DNA of 58,114 bases, from contig CAYNTO010000019.1 of the NCBI GenBank assembly GCA_964400355.1, positions 1-58,114 on the forward strand, read 5' to 3'. The notes below the pieces were generated by a model. It saw only the letters and a program-made list of their open reading frames with translations, was not told the DNA's origin and did not search any database. This DNA comes from JACKAL01 sp964400355. GTDB lineage: Bacteria; Bdellovibrionota; Bdellovibrionia; Bdellovibrionales; JAGQZY01. How positions within the stretch are numbered: position 1 is the stretch's first letter; each line of letters opens with the position of its first letter. This document shows, piece after piece, positions 7,036 through 15,383 of this stretch. The translations under genes were made by a program, and so were the position numbers.

Positions 7036-8379
7036 CTACAGAATTTTGGCGGAATTTTGCTGCCTTTGGGAAAGCGGAATTAGTATCTCAACACAGGTGC
7101 CACTAACTCCATCTGAATTGATGGTCAGTCGTCCACCGACGCCCTCAAGCGTGTTTATGGCGTGATAAAGGCCAAGCCCACTGCCATTCTCTTTGCCAAA
7201 GGTCTTTCCTTTCGCGCCAAGCGTGGGAATTAGGTCAGGTGGGATTCCCACACCTGTATCTACAACGAAAAGGCGTACAGTCTCCGTATCGCAGGATAAT
7301 TCCACTCGAATAAGTCCTTCGGATTTTATAGCTTCTGCGGAGTTATCGAGGATGTTCGATAAAATTCTATTCAGCTCTCTTGCATCCATAGCACAACTAA
7401 GATTCTGAGCTTCCGACGAAATCCGAGGATCGAAAGCAAGGCCAGTGCGATCTCGATATTGAATTTTCTTTTCCTCAATGGCAGCAATTACGATTTCTGA
7501 AATTCGGTTCTGGATCTCAGTTTTCGGAGTTTCATTCTCTTTAGGCAATGCAGCGAATTTAGAACGATTCAAGTCATTCGCAATATCGTTGATCCTCGTA
7601 ATCGCGCCTTGAATTAGCGCCTTTTTATCGGCTGGCAGGACAAGTGATTTGATCGTGTTATTCAGGGCTGCAAGTGGTGACCGAATATCATGCTTAACTT
7701 GTCTTGCCAATTCACCCGAAGCCCGAGTTTCCGCGTTCACCTCTGCCGCATCCATGTGAAAATTGATTTTCTCTCGGAGGTACGAAAACTCAGCAAGGTA
7801 AATTGGTGTTTCTTGAGATGGGCGGCGTTCGCATTCCAATATGATGGTCTTCAAATCACGTTTGATAATTCGACTAGCAAACAACAAGATACCCAAAACA
7901 AGAAGCGCGAGGGCCGAGTTTCCAACGACCGCGAACTGAATTTTTTGACGAAGCGATTGGTAAATGTCCGAATTGTCAAAGTAGAGTGTTACCGTCGCGG
8001 CGCTAACACTTTGCGCTTCATCGTAAAATACTTCGTCCTTCACGGAATAAAGGCCCGCTTGCTTTTCGGAATCCAGTTCGCATTCAGTAACAGGAACATC
8101 TTTGGCCGTGATCGTGATGCAGGCAACTTGGGAGTTCTGGACTATACTTTGCGCCCGCAGCCGTGCTTCAACAAAACTACCTTGAATCAGCGGCGCTCTC
8201 AACGTCTGAACTGCGAGTTTGGAAACCACATTTTGGTGATCTTTGCGAGCAGCTTTCGCCTCTTCAAAATCACGATAAATCTGAATCGTCGTGGCAACGC
8301 CAGAGAAAATGATGACCACTAGGAATGCAACGATTCCAAAGAATTGGCCAAATCTGATTTTCTTAGGAAGTGCCTTCAC
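7036..8379 (-). CDS. Membrane sensor histidine kinase
   Basis: 447 residues from the chosen GTG start. Transmembrane segment at about 12-33, a periplasmic domain of about 110 residues, a second transmembrane segment at about 149-168, then a HisKA domain (VKHDIRSPLAAL, phospho-His near 230) and a HATPase domain with N box (ILSNILDNSAEA), G1 (DTGVGIPPD) and G2 (GSGLGLYHA). All catalytic boxes are present. A TTG nine bases upstream is an alternative start, but AAGG is better spaced for the GTG. It directly follows the peptide-binding protein gene and is last in an operon that begins with a sigma-54-type response regulator, its likely phosphorylation partner. The small periplasmic domain could dock the ligand-loaded binding protein (inference). 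Confidence 0.9.
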   Translation of the reverse strand: MKALPKKIRFGQFFGIVAFLVVIIFSGVATTIQIYRDFEEAKAARKDHQNVVSKLAVQTLRAPLIQGSFVEARLRAQSIVQNSQVACITITAKDVPVTECELDSEKQAGLYSVKDEVFYDEAQSVSAATVTLYFDNSDIYQSLRQKIQFAVVGNSALALLVLGILLFASRIIKRDLKTIILECERRPSQETPIYLAEFSYLREKINFHMDAAEVNAETRASGELARQVKHDIRSPLAALNNTIKSLVLPADKKALIQGAITRINDIANDLNRSKFAALPKENETPKTEIQNRISEIVIAAIEEKKIQYRDRTGLAFDPRISSEAQNLSCAMDARELNRILSNILDNSAEAIKSEGLIRVELSCDTETVRLFVVDTGVGIPPDLIPTLGAKGKTFGKENGSGLGLYHAINTLEGVGGRLTINSDGVSGTCVEILIPLSQRQQNSAKIL

Positions 8380-8390
8380 GGAATCCAACC

Positions 8391-9866
8391 TTATTTCGTG
8401 TATTTCACATTGATAAGCCGTGGCGTGTATCTAAAGCCGATATTTTCTTCAGTAAGACCCGAACGAGATACGGCATACATCGGCACTTTCCAGCCCGGGA
8501 CCATTCGCTTCTGCTCAACAATCTTTTTATTGAACGAACGGAACAAATCACTTCGCTTGGACCAGTCCTGTTCCACACGAGCTTGCAAGTAAATTGGTCG
8601 CAGATCGCCGAGGTATTCCACGAAATCTACTCCAAGGAGCTGATTTAAAAGCGGCAGAAATCCTTCTGGATCGTTAAAGCCTCCGGCCCATGCTGCCATA
8701 ACCACATCAGGCTTTTTTGAGCTGATAGTGCCAATGTCGATAGGCTTAATGTTGATAACATTCAATTGGAGGCCATAGCTATCAGCTAACTTCTTTACCT
8801 CTTCGCCCTCAAAGACGAAATCGAAGGCTCCTACGACTGCCACGGAAAGAGTTTCTTTCTTCAGCGATTTCTGGATTTCCGGCTTCTCGAACTTCACGCG
8901 CTCGGGAAGGTAGCCAGAAATTCCTACCGGAACGATTCCGGTAGCTCGCTGGAATTTCAGGTTTTTAGTTTTGATGTCTACAAGCTCATCCAAAAAAGCC
9001 ATCATGCGAGATTTCATTTCGACAGAGCCGTAATGCTTTCCAGTTGGATGCCACCAAAGCGAAGTCTGAACGAAACTCGTTTGCTCTTTCGATTGAATCG
9101 GAGATTTTTTCTCTTGTGAAAGTTTCGTAAGCTCCTCAAAAATCGGCTGGCTTGCCATTGGAACATAGTCAGGAATTTCTTTACCTACGCTCAAAGTGGC
9201 ATCATCGGCGAAGTAGACTAATTCCCACTTTGGAATAGTGACATGGGCAGCCTTTGAGTGCCTATCGTTCTTAACGAAATACCATTTACCTTCTGCTTTT
9301 ATTAAACGATACGGGCCAGAGCCGATGTAAGGCTCGATAGATTTAGAATCAAAAGTCCAACCATCAGGGACGATTCCGAGATGGTCCCGAGAAAGCGCCT
9401 TCAAAATGGCGACATTCGCTTCCGATAGAATCATCGTCACCTCGTAAGGCGCAGTCTCCTTCACTTCTTTGATCGACTTTAGGAAATTGCTAGATTGCGT
9501 GTTCTCCGCAATGTGGCGATTGATACTATATTTTACGTCTTTGGCCCGAATCGGATTTCCGTTTGAAAAGAGCTGTCCTTTTTCGATGAAGAAGACAATA
9601 GTCTTGCCATCTTGCGATACGCTCCACCTTTCGGCGATCCCGCGAGTCATATTTCCGAAGCGGTCGGCATCGACTAGCGGCTCTAAGATTTGAGCGAGCA
9701 AAACGTGCTCGGCAAACTGGTTAATTTTTATGATGTCGCGGGGAAACGATTGTGGCACATAGCCTAGCTTGGGAACCACCCCCGCATTTGCATTTTGTAA
9801 ATTCATAAAAGCTCCCAAAAATATAATCATTGTCTTAAATTTGAAAGAGGAGTTCAGCCTAAGCAT
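8391..9866 (-). CDS. Periplasmic oligopeptide/solute-binding protein (SBP family 5, OppA/DppA-like)
   Basis: 491 residues with a signal peptide (hydrophobic MIIFLGAFMNL, cleavage near NANA-G at 28) and the family-5 signature early in the mature protein: LLAQILEPLVDAD, then GIAERWSVSQDGKTIVFFIEKGQLFSNGNPIRAKDVKYSI. Family members bind di- and oligopeptides in the periplasm and deliver them to an ABC permease. No permease or ATPase genes are nearby; the next gene is a histidine kinase, so a sensory rather than transport role is likely. The start overlaps the HExxH gene by 13 bases and has a GGAGGG Shine-Dalgarno. It lacks a lipobox, so it is probably soluble in the periplasm. Confidence 0.9.
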   Translation of the reverse strand: MLRLNSSFKFKTMIIFLGAFMNLQNANAGVVPKLGYVPQSFPRDIIKINQFAEHVLLAQILEPLVDADRFGNMTRGIAERWSVSQDGKTIVFFIEKGQLFSNGNPIRAKDVKYSINRHIAENTQSSNFLKSIKEVKETAPYEVTMILSEANVAILKALSRDHLGIVPDGWTFDSKSIEPYIGSGPYRLIKAEGKWYFVKNDRHSKAAHVTIPKWELVYFADDATLSVGKEIPDYVPMASQPIFEELTKLSQEKKSPIQSKEQTSFVQTSLWWHPTGKHYGSVEMKSRMMAFLDELVDIKTKNLKFQRATGIVPVGISGYLPERVKFEKPEIQKSLKKETLSVAVVGAFDFVFEGEEVKKLADSYGLQLNVINIKPIDIGTISSKKPDVVMAAWAGGFNDPEGFLPLLNQLLGVDFVEYLGDLRPIYLQARVEQDWSKRSDLFRSFNKKIVEQKRMVPGWKVPMYAVSRSGLTEENIGFRYTPRLINVKYTK

Positions 9867-10693
9867 GCAACCCTCCGATGATTTCGCTCAACTTCGGTTC
9901 GCGTTTCAATGGCGCGAACAAGTTGTCTGGCAAAATCGGTAAGTTCAAAATCTTGGAACGAATCAATCGTGTCGAAAATAAGCTGCTGATGCCGTTCGTG
10001 GGGAAGGCCAGACTGCTTTTCAAATTCCACCATCCTAAAAAGTGCATACAGGGAATGTAATCGGCCAATGGGAGGCCGAACGATTCCTTGAAATGGCGCA
10101 TGAACCAAGCTGAAGTCTGCGCTTTCTTCGACCAGACGATCCAACACGTTGATTAGAAACAACTCCTGGTGGGCCATTTCGTGAACAATGGAAACGGCCA
10201 GATTTTTGTAATCTAGGCGATCCATGTTCTTCCCGAAAAATATGCACCCAAATGCGTGGGGACTCGATGCCGAACGAAAGGATACATTTTCTAATAGAAG
10301 ATACGAAGAAATCCACTTCTCAAGGTGTTGCCGAGTCTGCATTGCGTGTTGTTCTATGAAGCTCTCCGCATTCTGAACTTGCTCTCTACGCCATAACGAC
10401 AGCGAAACCGGAACAGCTTGCGGGAAAATACTTTTCGAGAGGCCCAACAAGGTGTCCCTTTGATCGGTAGCGGTTGTCTCCATATTCAAAAATCGGCCCG
10501 ATCTCGGAAGGGTTGAAAGCCCAGACGAAGCAACTCCATAAGATTGGAGTGTTAGCTCCATCATCGGAGAGCGCGAATCGTAGCCACCGTTTCCAATTCT
10601 CTTGGTTAGGCCCCCTCTGAAAAGGGGGCCTATAAGATCAAAGATCCAATCGCCCTTTTCGATAAGTATGAGGGTTTTATCCTTCAAACTCAT
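9854..10693 (-). CDS. HExxH-domain protein resembling 2-oxoglutarate-dependent peptide beta-hydroxylases
   Basis: 279 residues, cytoplasmic. HEMAH at 171-175 is followed by LINVLDRLV, then VHAPFQGIVRPPIGRLHSLYALFRMVEFE at about 197-225. The order HExxH, D-L, AP, RP, G-x-LH-x-x-YA is the one I know from the HEXXH motif domain of RiPP clusters, now called aKG-HExxH-type peptide beta-hydroxylases; His213 would be the third iron ligand. Family members hydroxylate side chains of a ribosomal peptide. The start overlaps the stop of a 94-codon gene (ATGA), which makes that product the natural substrate candidate. An ordinary zinc metallopeptidase is the main alternative. The family call comes from motif memory, not a search. 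Confidence 0.7.
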   Translation of the reverse strand: MSLKDKTLILIEKGDWIFDLIGPLFRGGLTKRIGNGGYDSRSPMMELTLQSYGVASSGLSTLPRSGRFLNMETTATDQRDTLLGLSKSIFPQAVPVSLSLWRREQVQNAESFIEQHAMQTRQHLEKWISSYLLLENVSFRSASSPHAFGCIFFGKNMDRLDYKNLAVSIVHEMAHQELFLINVLDRLVEESADFSLVHAPFQGIVRPPIGRLHSLYALFRMVEFEKQSGLPHERHQQLIFDTIDSFQDFELTDFARQLVRAIETRTEVERNHRRVACLG

Positions 10694-10974
10694 TGCTGAA
10701 CAATGTCCGCTCTTGCAGCAGAAAATTGAGCGTTATCAAAAATCGAAACGTCAATCTGATTTTGCTCATCGACTTTCACGGCCAAAAATTCGTCAGTAGT
10801 AGGCTGGAACTCTTTTACGAGAAAATCGTAATCAAGCGACAACTTTTCTGCCAATTCACGGGAAAGAACGTAGTAGTGCCCACGCTCCATCGTTTTCTGA
10901 CCTTCGGCTACCTGGCCGAACGCTGGTTTTACCAAAGCGATAGCAAGAGCCATCACCATTATTTTTGCTTTCAT
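10690..10974 (-). CDS. Small Sec-exported protein, candidate peptide signal precursor
   Basis: 94 residues: signal peptide MKAKIMVMALAIALVKPAFG with predicted cleavage before Q21, then a mature chain of about 74 residues without cysteine. The C-terminal part (NQIDVSIFDNAQFSAARADI then VQQ) is rich in Asp, Asn, Gln and Ala, residues of the type hydroxylated by HExxH peptide beta-hydroxylases. Strong Shine-Dalgarno (GAGGGGG). It sits between the response regulator gene (46 bases upstream) and the HExxH gene (overlapping). I infer a precursor of an exported, modified peptide. It could instead be an ordinary small periplasmic protein. No homologue is recognised. Confidence 0.65.
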   Translation of the reverse strand: MKAKIMVMALAIALVKPAFGQVAEGQKTMERGHYYVLSRELAEKLSLDYDFLVKEFQPTTDEFLAVKVDEQNQIDVSIFDNAQFSAARADIVQQ

Positions 10975-11019
10975 TTTTCCCCCTCTGTTTGGGTTTACGT
11001 TTGTTGTTTGACGCCGAAA

Positions 11020-12447
11020 CTATTTCGCAACAGCTTTCGACGCGACTTGCTTTCCTTCTTCCATTCTTAAAACTGATCTTCGGTAATTCATCGTGTTGTG
11101 GTTCATTCCCAATAAAGCGGCGGCTGCACCTTTTTTGTTGTCAGTGAGGTCCATCGCTCGTTGCAAAAGGATGCGCTCTTGCTCTTCTACGCGCCGAACG
11201 AAGTCTTCGTGTTTTATGATTTCACCTCTCGCAAGAATCGCCTCTATGTTGTTTACAGAGTAATCTCCGATGTCTTCGGCGAACGCCTGTGGAGTTATGC
11301 GGGCATCAGACATAACAAATGCCTTCTTTACGACGGCTTCCAGATCGCGTACATTCCCAGGCCAAGAGTGACTCTTGAGTTTTCGTAATGCGCTGTCAGA
11401 GATCGGCTTCTTGAGTCCGGTTTTCTCTTCCATCTGGTTGATAAAGTAACGAACCAGCGGTTCAATGTCCTCCGGTCGCTCTCTCAACGGGGCAACGTCA
11501 ATGGTGAGATACTTAAGCCTGTAGTAGAGGTCTTGGCGGAACGTGCCATGCTCTGCGGCCTCCCGTAGATTCCTATGGGTGGCAGCTACGACCCGAAAAT
11601 CAATTTTCCGTGGCGATAGCGACCCAACTGGCTGGATCGTTTTTTCTTGAAGCGCACGAAGAATTTTGACCTGGAGATCAAGTGGCATATCGCCAATTTC
11701 GTCCAAAAAAATAGTACCGCCATCAGCGTGTTCAAAAAGTCCAATTTTCTTGTTCATTGCGCCCGTAAAAGCGCCTCTCTCGTGACCAAAGAGTTCACTT
11801 TCGAGCAGATCTTTTCCGAAGGCTGCACAGTTAATTGCAACGAACTTTTTGTGTTTGCGGCTTGAGTTTTCGTGAACTGCTTTCGCAATCCCTTCTTTTC
11901 CTACACCGGATTCGCCAAGTATTAGTACAGGCTCATCAAATGCAGCGAATTTTGAAATCATGTCGGCGACCTGGCAAAGCTCACGCGAGCTTCCCACCAT
12001 TTTTAAAGTGCTGCGAATCCGTTGCTGTCTTTCGAGATCGTTACGCGCATCTGTCTCTTCATCAACTTTAGGCAACATTGAAATCACGACGGCAACTAAA
12101 TTGGATGGATCAAGACCTTTGCGAATGAACTTCTCAGCTCCCGCAGCAAGGCATTTGTTCACAATTTCCTGATCCTCTACACCGGAAACCATGACGATGC
12201 GAACTTCAGGCTGGATCGCTTTTAGAAGAACGGCAACTTCGTCACCATCCATTCCTGATCCATCTTTGTTTTTCATTTCAAAATCGAGGAGTACGGCGGA
12301 AAAACGATTCGGCTGTTCACGAAACAACGCAATTCCAATTTCACCAGAGGCCGCCGTTTCAACTTCGATGTCGGCGTCGGCAAAGAGCATCTTAATAGAC
12401 ATTAAGACGAGAGGATCGTTGTCGATAGCTAGAATGGACTGCTTCAT
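11020..12447 (-). CDS. NtrC-family sigma-54-dependent response regulator
   Basis: 475 residues in three parts. A receiver (1-125) has the acidic pocket IDNDP and phospho-acceptor Asp55 (LLDFEM). The AAA+ sigma-54 interaction domain (about 148-380) has Walker A GESGVGKE, the sigma-54-contacting loop GAFTGA and Walker B TIFLDEIGD. A Fis-type HTH lies at the C-terminus (KKGAAAALLGMNHNTMNYRR). All motifs for activating RNA polymerase-sigma-54 are intact. It is first in the operon with the candidate signal, HExxH enzyme, peptide-binding protein and kinase. Good Shine-Dalgarno (CAGGAG). A -24/-12 element and an enhancer-like dyad upstream suggest positive autoregulation. Confidence 0.95.
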   Translation of the reverse strand: MKQSILAIDNDPLVLMSIKMLFADADIEVETAASGEIGIALFREQPNRFSAVLLDFEMKNKDGSGMDGDEVAVLLKAIQPEVRIVMVSGVEDQEIVNKCLAAGAEKFIRKGLDPSNLVAVVISMLPKVDEETDARNDLERQQRIRSTLKMVGSSRELCQVADMISKFAAFDEPVLILGESGVGKEGIAKAVHENSSRKHKKFVAINCAAFGKDLLESELFGHERGAFTGAMNKKIGLFEHADGGTIFLDEIGDMPLDLQVKILRALQEKTIQPVGSLSPRKIDFRVVAATHRNLREAAEHGTFRQDLYYRLKYLTIDVAPLRERPEDIEPLVRYFINQMEEKTGLKKPISDSALRKLKSHSWPGNVRDLEAVVKKAFVMSDARITPQAFAEDIGDYSVNNIEAILARGEIIKHEDFVRRVEEQERILLQRAMDLTDNKKGAAAALLGMNHNTMNYRRSVLRMEEGKQVASKAVAK

Positions 12448-12486
12448 AAAAACTCCTGATCCGAATGTTCGGTCAAAGGGGTCTTA

Positions 12487-12503
12487 AGCAAGGATGAAGC
12501 CAA
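12487..12503 (-). promoter_or_regulatory. Sigma-54 (-24/-12) promoter of the signalling cassette
   Basis: The minus strand reads TTGGC-N7-TTGCT, with the invariant GG and GC dinucleotides exactly ten bases apart. This fits the sigma-54 consensus well. Transcription would start near 12476, about 29 bases before the regulator ATG. The dyad CCGAA-TG-TTCGG lies in the leader at 12457-12468. Confidence 0.7.
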
Positions 12504-12592
12504 TCTTGTTTATCCAGCCATATAGCTTCTATTTAGCTTATATCGCTGTTTGACGGCGCTTATGGTGATTTCCCCCGAATAGCAAAGCTCCC

Positions 12593-12614
12593 GAGCTACA
12601 AGTTTCCGTAGCTC
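12593..12614. promoter_or_regulatory. Enhancer-like inverted repeat upstream of the sigma-54 promoter
   Basis: Perfect 7-bp arms GAGCTAC and GTAGCTC with an 8-base spacer, centred about 128 bp upstream of the inferred start site: the distance expected for an NtrC-type upstream activator site. A second overlapping dyad (AGCTC-CC-GAGCT) lies at 12586-12597. The rest of 12448-12900 holds no supported gene. Confidence 0.5.
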
Positions 12615-12901
12615 ACGGTGATAAATATAAATGGTTGAGCGTAAGGTGTTGAAAAATAAAGCATTTGGAGGTGGAGTAATGTAAATCTTGTATTCCAAAG
12701 TTTCGTAGAAATTCGTCTTAGTATGGAGACAACTATTGGTAACTACGAGCGAAAACGGTCATCTGCAAGTTCTTGGAACTCATGTAGATATATCCCGTTG
12801 GCATATATTTTTTTCATAGTGAAATTTGCTGATTCAGACATTTTGATACCAGTAGAAGGCCACCGGAATAGGGAATTGAGAAGTGAACTTAACAAAAAGA
12901 T

Positions 12902-12934
12902 GGAGCCACCAGCCGGAGAGAAGCTGGCGGCCCC
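12902..12934 (-). terminator. Rho-independent terminator after the lipoprotein gene
   Basis: On the minus strand a stem of about 10 bp (GCCGCCAGC against GCTGGTGGC, one G-U pair) is followed by ATCTTTTTG, 11 bases past the lipoprotein stop. Confidence 0.7.
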
Positions 12935-12944
12935 GAGGAAGAGA

Positions 12945-13994
12945 CTAACGATAATTGCTGGTGAGGTCGTCGAGGTTGTAGTTGCTTGCGCGAAATTCAA
13001 GATCAACACATCGTCCTTGCGTTGGGAAATCCAGAACTTCACCCTTCGGGGTAATATGCCAAAGGTCTTTCTTAATACAAAGTTGCGCTCCACCATTCGC
13101 TTTTTTCAGAAGAGCACCAACGTAGAAACTCAGGTTGTTTGAGCTTGTTCGCTCCCAATAGCTGTCTTCCACGACGTAGTGCTTGAGTTGGTAGTTGGGA
13201 TCTTTCACGTCCACTCCATTGATGAGTAAGTGGAAGTCGCCATTTTTGTGCAGGAAAAGCTGCAAATCATTGACGTAAAACGATCCTGCTTGAAACTGTT
13301 GACCCTGAACGAGTTGAAGCGAACTCATCCTGATACTTTCAGGCTCACTTCTGGAGGCGAATGCCGAAAAATTTCCGAGCTGACTTTCCGTTGTCGGGCA
13401 AACTTCACGATAAGATTTTGTCCCTGGCGAAGTAGACCAAACCATCGCACCTTTTGCCGTCATTCCAGCAACACCGGAAGTCACGACATCGCGGAGAAAG
13501 TTTGCGGTTGCTTTTACGCGACCTTCTTCCATGCGAGCGTTAATCTTCAAGAGGTCGCCTAAGACCAGAGTTTGATTATCGAGAATCCAATATCCAGAAA
13601 CGACACGCTCTTTCTTTCGCTTGTGCGTGTAGCCGTTTGCGGTATAGCTTTCGATTTCTTTTTCCTCATAATGCGCGACGAATTTTCGATCTGGCGTAAG
13701 TACGACTCGTACCTCAGCCAAGAGGTCATTTCCTCTCTCTGATTTTCCAACCAGTGTATCTTCGATCAAAAGATACTTGAAGTAGACTCCAGATTTGCCT
13801 CCACAGGTTCCTTGTTCAGCATACATCAATTTATTGAAATCAAATTTTTCTTGAGGAACATAGTCAGGCTGACGATTCGGAGCGGGCGTCGGCTTACCTG
13901 TATTTGTAGATTGCGAATGTCCACTTGATTTTTCTGAGCAAGCCACAAGGCTCACACTCAACAACATAAAAAACGTAACGATTGCTTTTTTCAT
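12945..13994 (-). CDS. Putative lipoprotein of unknown function
   Basis: 349 residues with a lipoprotein signal peptide: MKKAIVTFFMLLSVSLVAC, lipobox LVAC, lipidated Cys19. A Ser/Pro/Thr-rich linker follows, then a large mostly beta domain. The mature protein has several Cys (GTCGGKSG, REVCPTTES, AQLCIKK, QGRCVDLE) that may form disulfides. The ORF is open 13 codons upstream, but the chosen ATG has an AGAGGTG Shine-Dalgarno and gives the correct signal peptide. No family is recognised. It lies between the sigma-54 signalling operon and the XRE/receiver pair, and could be a surface factor of the element such as surface exclusion. That role is a guess from location. Confidence 0.8.
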   Translation of the reverse strand: MKKAIVTFFMLLSVSLVACSEKSSGHSQSTNTGKPTPAPNRQPDYVPQEKFDFNKLMYAEQGTCGGKSGVYFKYLLIEDTLVGKSERGNDLLAEVRVVLTPDRKFVAHYEEKEIESYTANGYTHKRKKERVVSGYWILDNQTLVLGDLLKINARMEEGRVKATANFLRDVVTSGVAGMTAKGAMVWSTSPGTKSYREVCPTTESQLGNFSAFASRSEPESIRMSSLQLVQGQQFQAGSFYVNDLQLFLHKNGDFHLLINGVDVKDPNYQLKHYVVEDSYWERTSSNNLSFYVGALLKKANGGAQLCIKKDLWHITPKGEVLDFPTQGRCVDLEFRASNYNLDDLTSNYR

Positions 13995-14268
13995 TTCACA
14001 CCTCTTAATGATTTTTGTTTCAGCCGTTGCCAATCAACGACCTTCGAGGTGTGCGTATTTCAACGACTGCGCCAATTTCTCCAATCGGGGGTCTTGACTT
14101 CAAGTAGTTGAATTTTCAAATGGAATTAGAGGACGATGATTTTTATGCGCAAGACTTTAATCGACAATCGCTGCAAGAATTTGGAGCGGTGAATGCATTA
14201 CACTTGTAGTTTCATTCAGTTAGGCGGCCTACAAATTTCTGGAGTAGATGCAAGAAACTGTAGAATGG

Positions 14269-14811
14269 TTATACCCGAGGTGGAGGATTAGTGCATAGAG
14301 AGTAATCTTCGATGTTGTTGCCGAACAGTGAAACGACTTTTCCTTTTTCTGAATGTATGGATTTGTAGTCCACTCCTGGAATAATCATTCCCATTTTGAG
14401 TAGCGGTATCGCCAAGTCCCGCGCACTCGCTCTTGCTCTCGGCTCTTTGAACTCTAGAATTTTTTGGAAGAATACTTCATATTCTAAATCGGCTCCGCAA
14501 GCGCGGATAAATCTATTGATGAGCCATCGTTCGTGGTCCTTTTCTCCACGCTCTAACGCCTCTATTTCATCCGTCGAAACACGGCAAATCTCAGCCACAC
14601 GGTCAGCGGTCAGCTTCCGATAAGCTCTGACTCTTCGATAAAAACTTCGACACACAATTTTTGCGATTTCTGCCTTCTGCTCTTTGGTTGCATCTTCGTG
14701 AAGAACTAAATCGGCGTAGAGCGGCTTCATGTACTTGCTCAGTGTATTGAAGTGAAAACGATCTATCTGTACAACATTTGCATTGGATCTTTGTTTCGGA
14801 TCATTGTCCAT
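14269..14811 (-). CDS. XRE-like DNA-binding regulator
   Basis: 180 residues. Residues 57-90 (FYRRVRAYRKLTADRVAEICRVSTDEIEALERGE) match a Cro/C1-type helix-turn-helix of the form RxxRxLTxxxVAExxxVSxxxIxxLERG. The rest is unassigned helical sequence, ending in PPPRV. The start overlaps the receiver-domain gene by 11 bases and has a GGGAGAG Shine-Dalgarno, so the two proteins are made together. It is a plausible maintenance or transfer repressor. The 274 bases upstream of the neighbouring lipoprotein gene (13995-14268) contain no other gene. Confidence 0.75.
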   Translation of the reverse strand: MDNDPKQRSNANVVQIDRFHFNTLSKYMKPLYADLVLHEDATKEQKAEIAKIVCRSFYRRVRAYRKLTADRVAEICRVSTDEIEALERGEKDHERWLINRFIRACGADLEYEVFFQKILEFKEPRARASARDLAIPLLKMGMIIPGVDYKSIHSEKGKVVSLFGNNIEDYSLCTNPPPRV

Positions 14812-15196
14812 AGACTCTCCCTTGCCCGCGCTTTGGATTTAGTAGTCCTAGTTTCTCAATGTCTTGACAGAGCTTCTGGAAATCAGGCTTCAAAACTGCG
14901 ATTCGCGCCGTTGAATCTAGTTGCGGGATATTTCGTAGAAGACGGTGCTCATCGACAAATACTGCAAGCGCAACATCTGGGCGAAACTTGCGAAGATAAC
15001 TGTGAACCCAAAAAAATTGATGGTCGGCGTCTTCTACGTCGCTAATCACCAAGGACAGGTCGTGAGCTTCCAAAAGATTGTGAGTGTCAGCACTGAGTGG
15101 CGTCGTGATAACACTGGCGTCGAAGCGATTAGAGATAAAACGAGATATGATCTCACGAAAATCCCCATTGTTATCAATAACTAAGACCTGTGCCAT
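14801..15196 (-). CDS. Stand-alone response-regulator receiver domain
   Basis: 131 residues with a CheY-like pattern: VLVIDNNGDF acidic pocket, phospho-acceptor Asp in LVISDVED near residue 53, and the conserved Lys in AVLKPDF near residue 105. No output domain is attached. It is translated just before, and overlaps, the XRE-like gene, so it may control that regulator by protein contact. Sequence between the motifs is divergent. No kinase is adjacent; the kinase at 7036 is the nearest candidate (inference). Confidence 0.75.
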   Translation of the reverse strand: MAQVLVIDNNGDFREIISRFISNRFDASVITTPLSADTHNLLEAHDLSLVISDVEDADHQFFWVHSYLRKFRPDVALAVFVDEHRLLRNIPQLDSTARIAVLKPDFQKLCQDIEKLGLLNPKRGQGRVYGQ

Positions 15197-15383
15197 AAAA
15201 ACCCTTCGTACTTAATCTAACCTCACAGTACTGAAATAAATTGAAATTATCAGTAAAATAATGAAATAGTATGAAATATGACGAAACTGCAATCCATTAG
15301 GACTACTTCGACTTTCGGCGAGCCGAATAATCATGAATCCCGTAACACCTTGAAATTATTTGTAGTTGTCCCTAAAATTAGGA

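Noticed and set aside
12510..12698. 62-codon minus-strand ORF upstream of the sigma-54 regulator
   Set aside because: No ribosome site, odd composition, and it covers the enhancer-like dyads; more likely regulatory DNA.
12723..13142. Plus-strand ORF of 139 codons
   Set aside because: Largely antisense to the lipoprotein gene, overlaps its terminator, no ribosome site.
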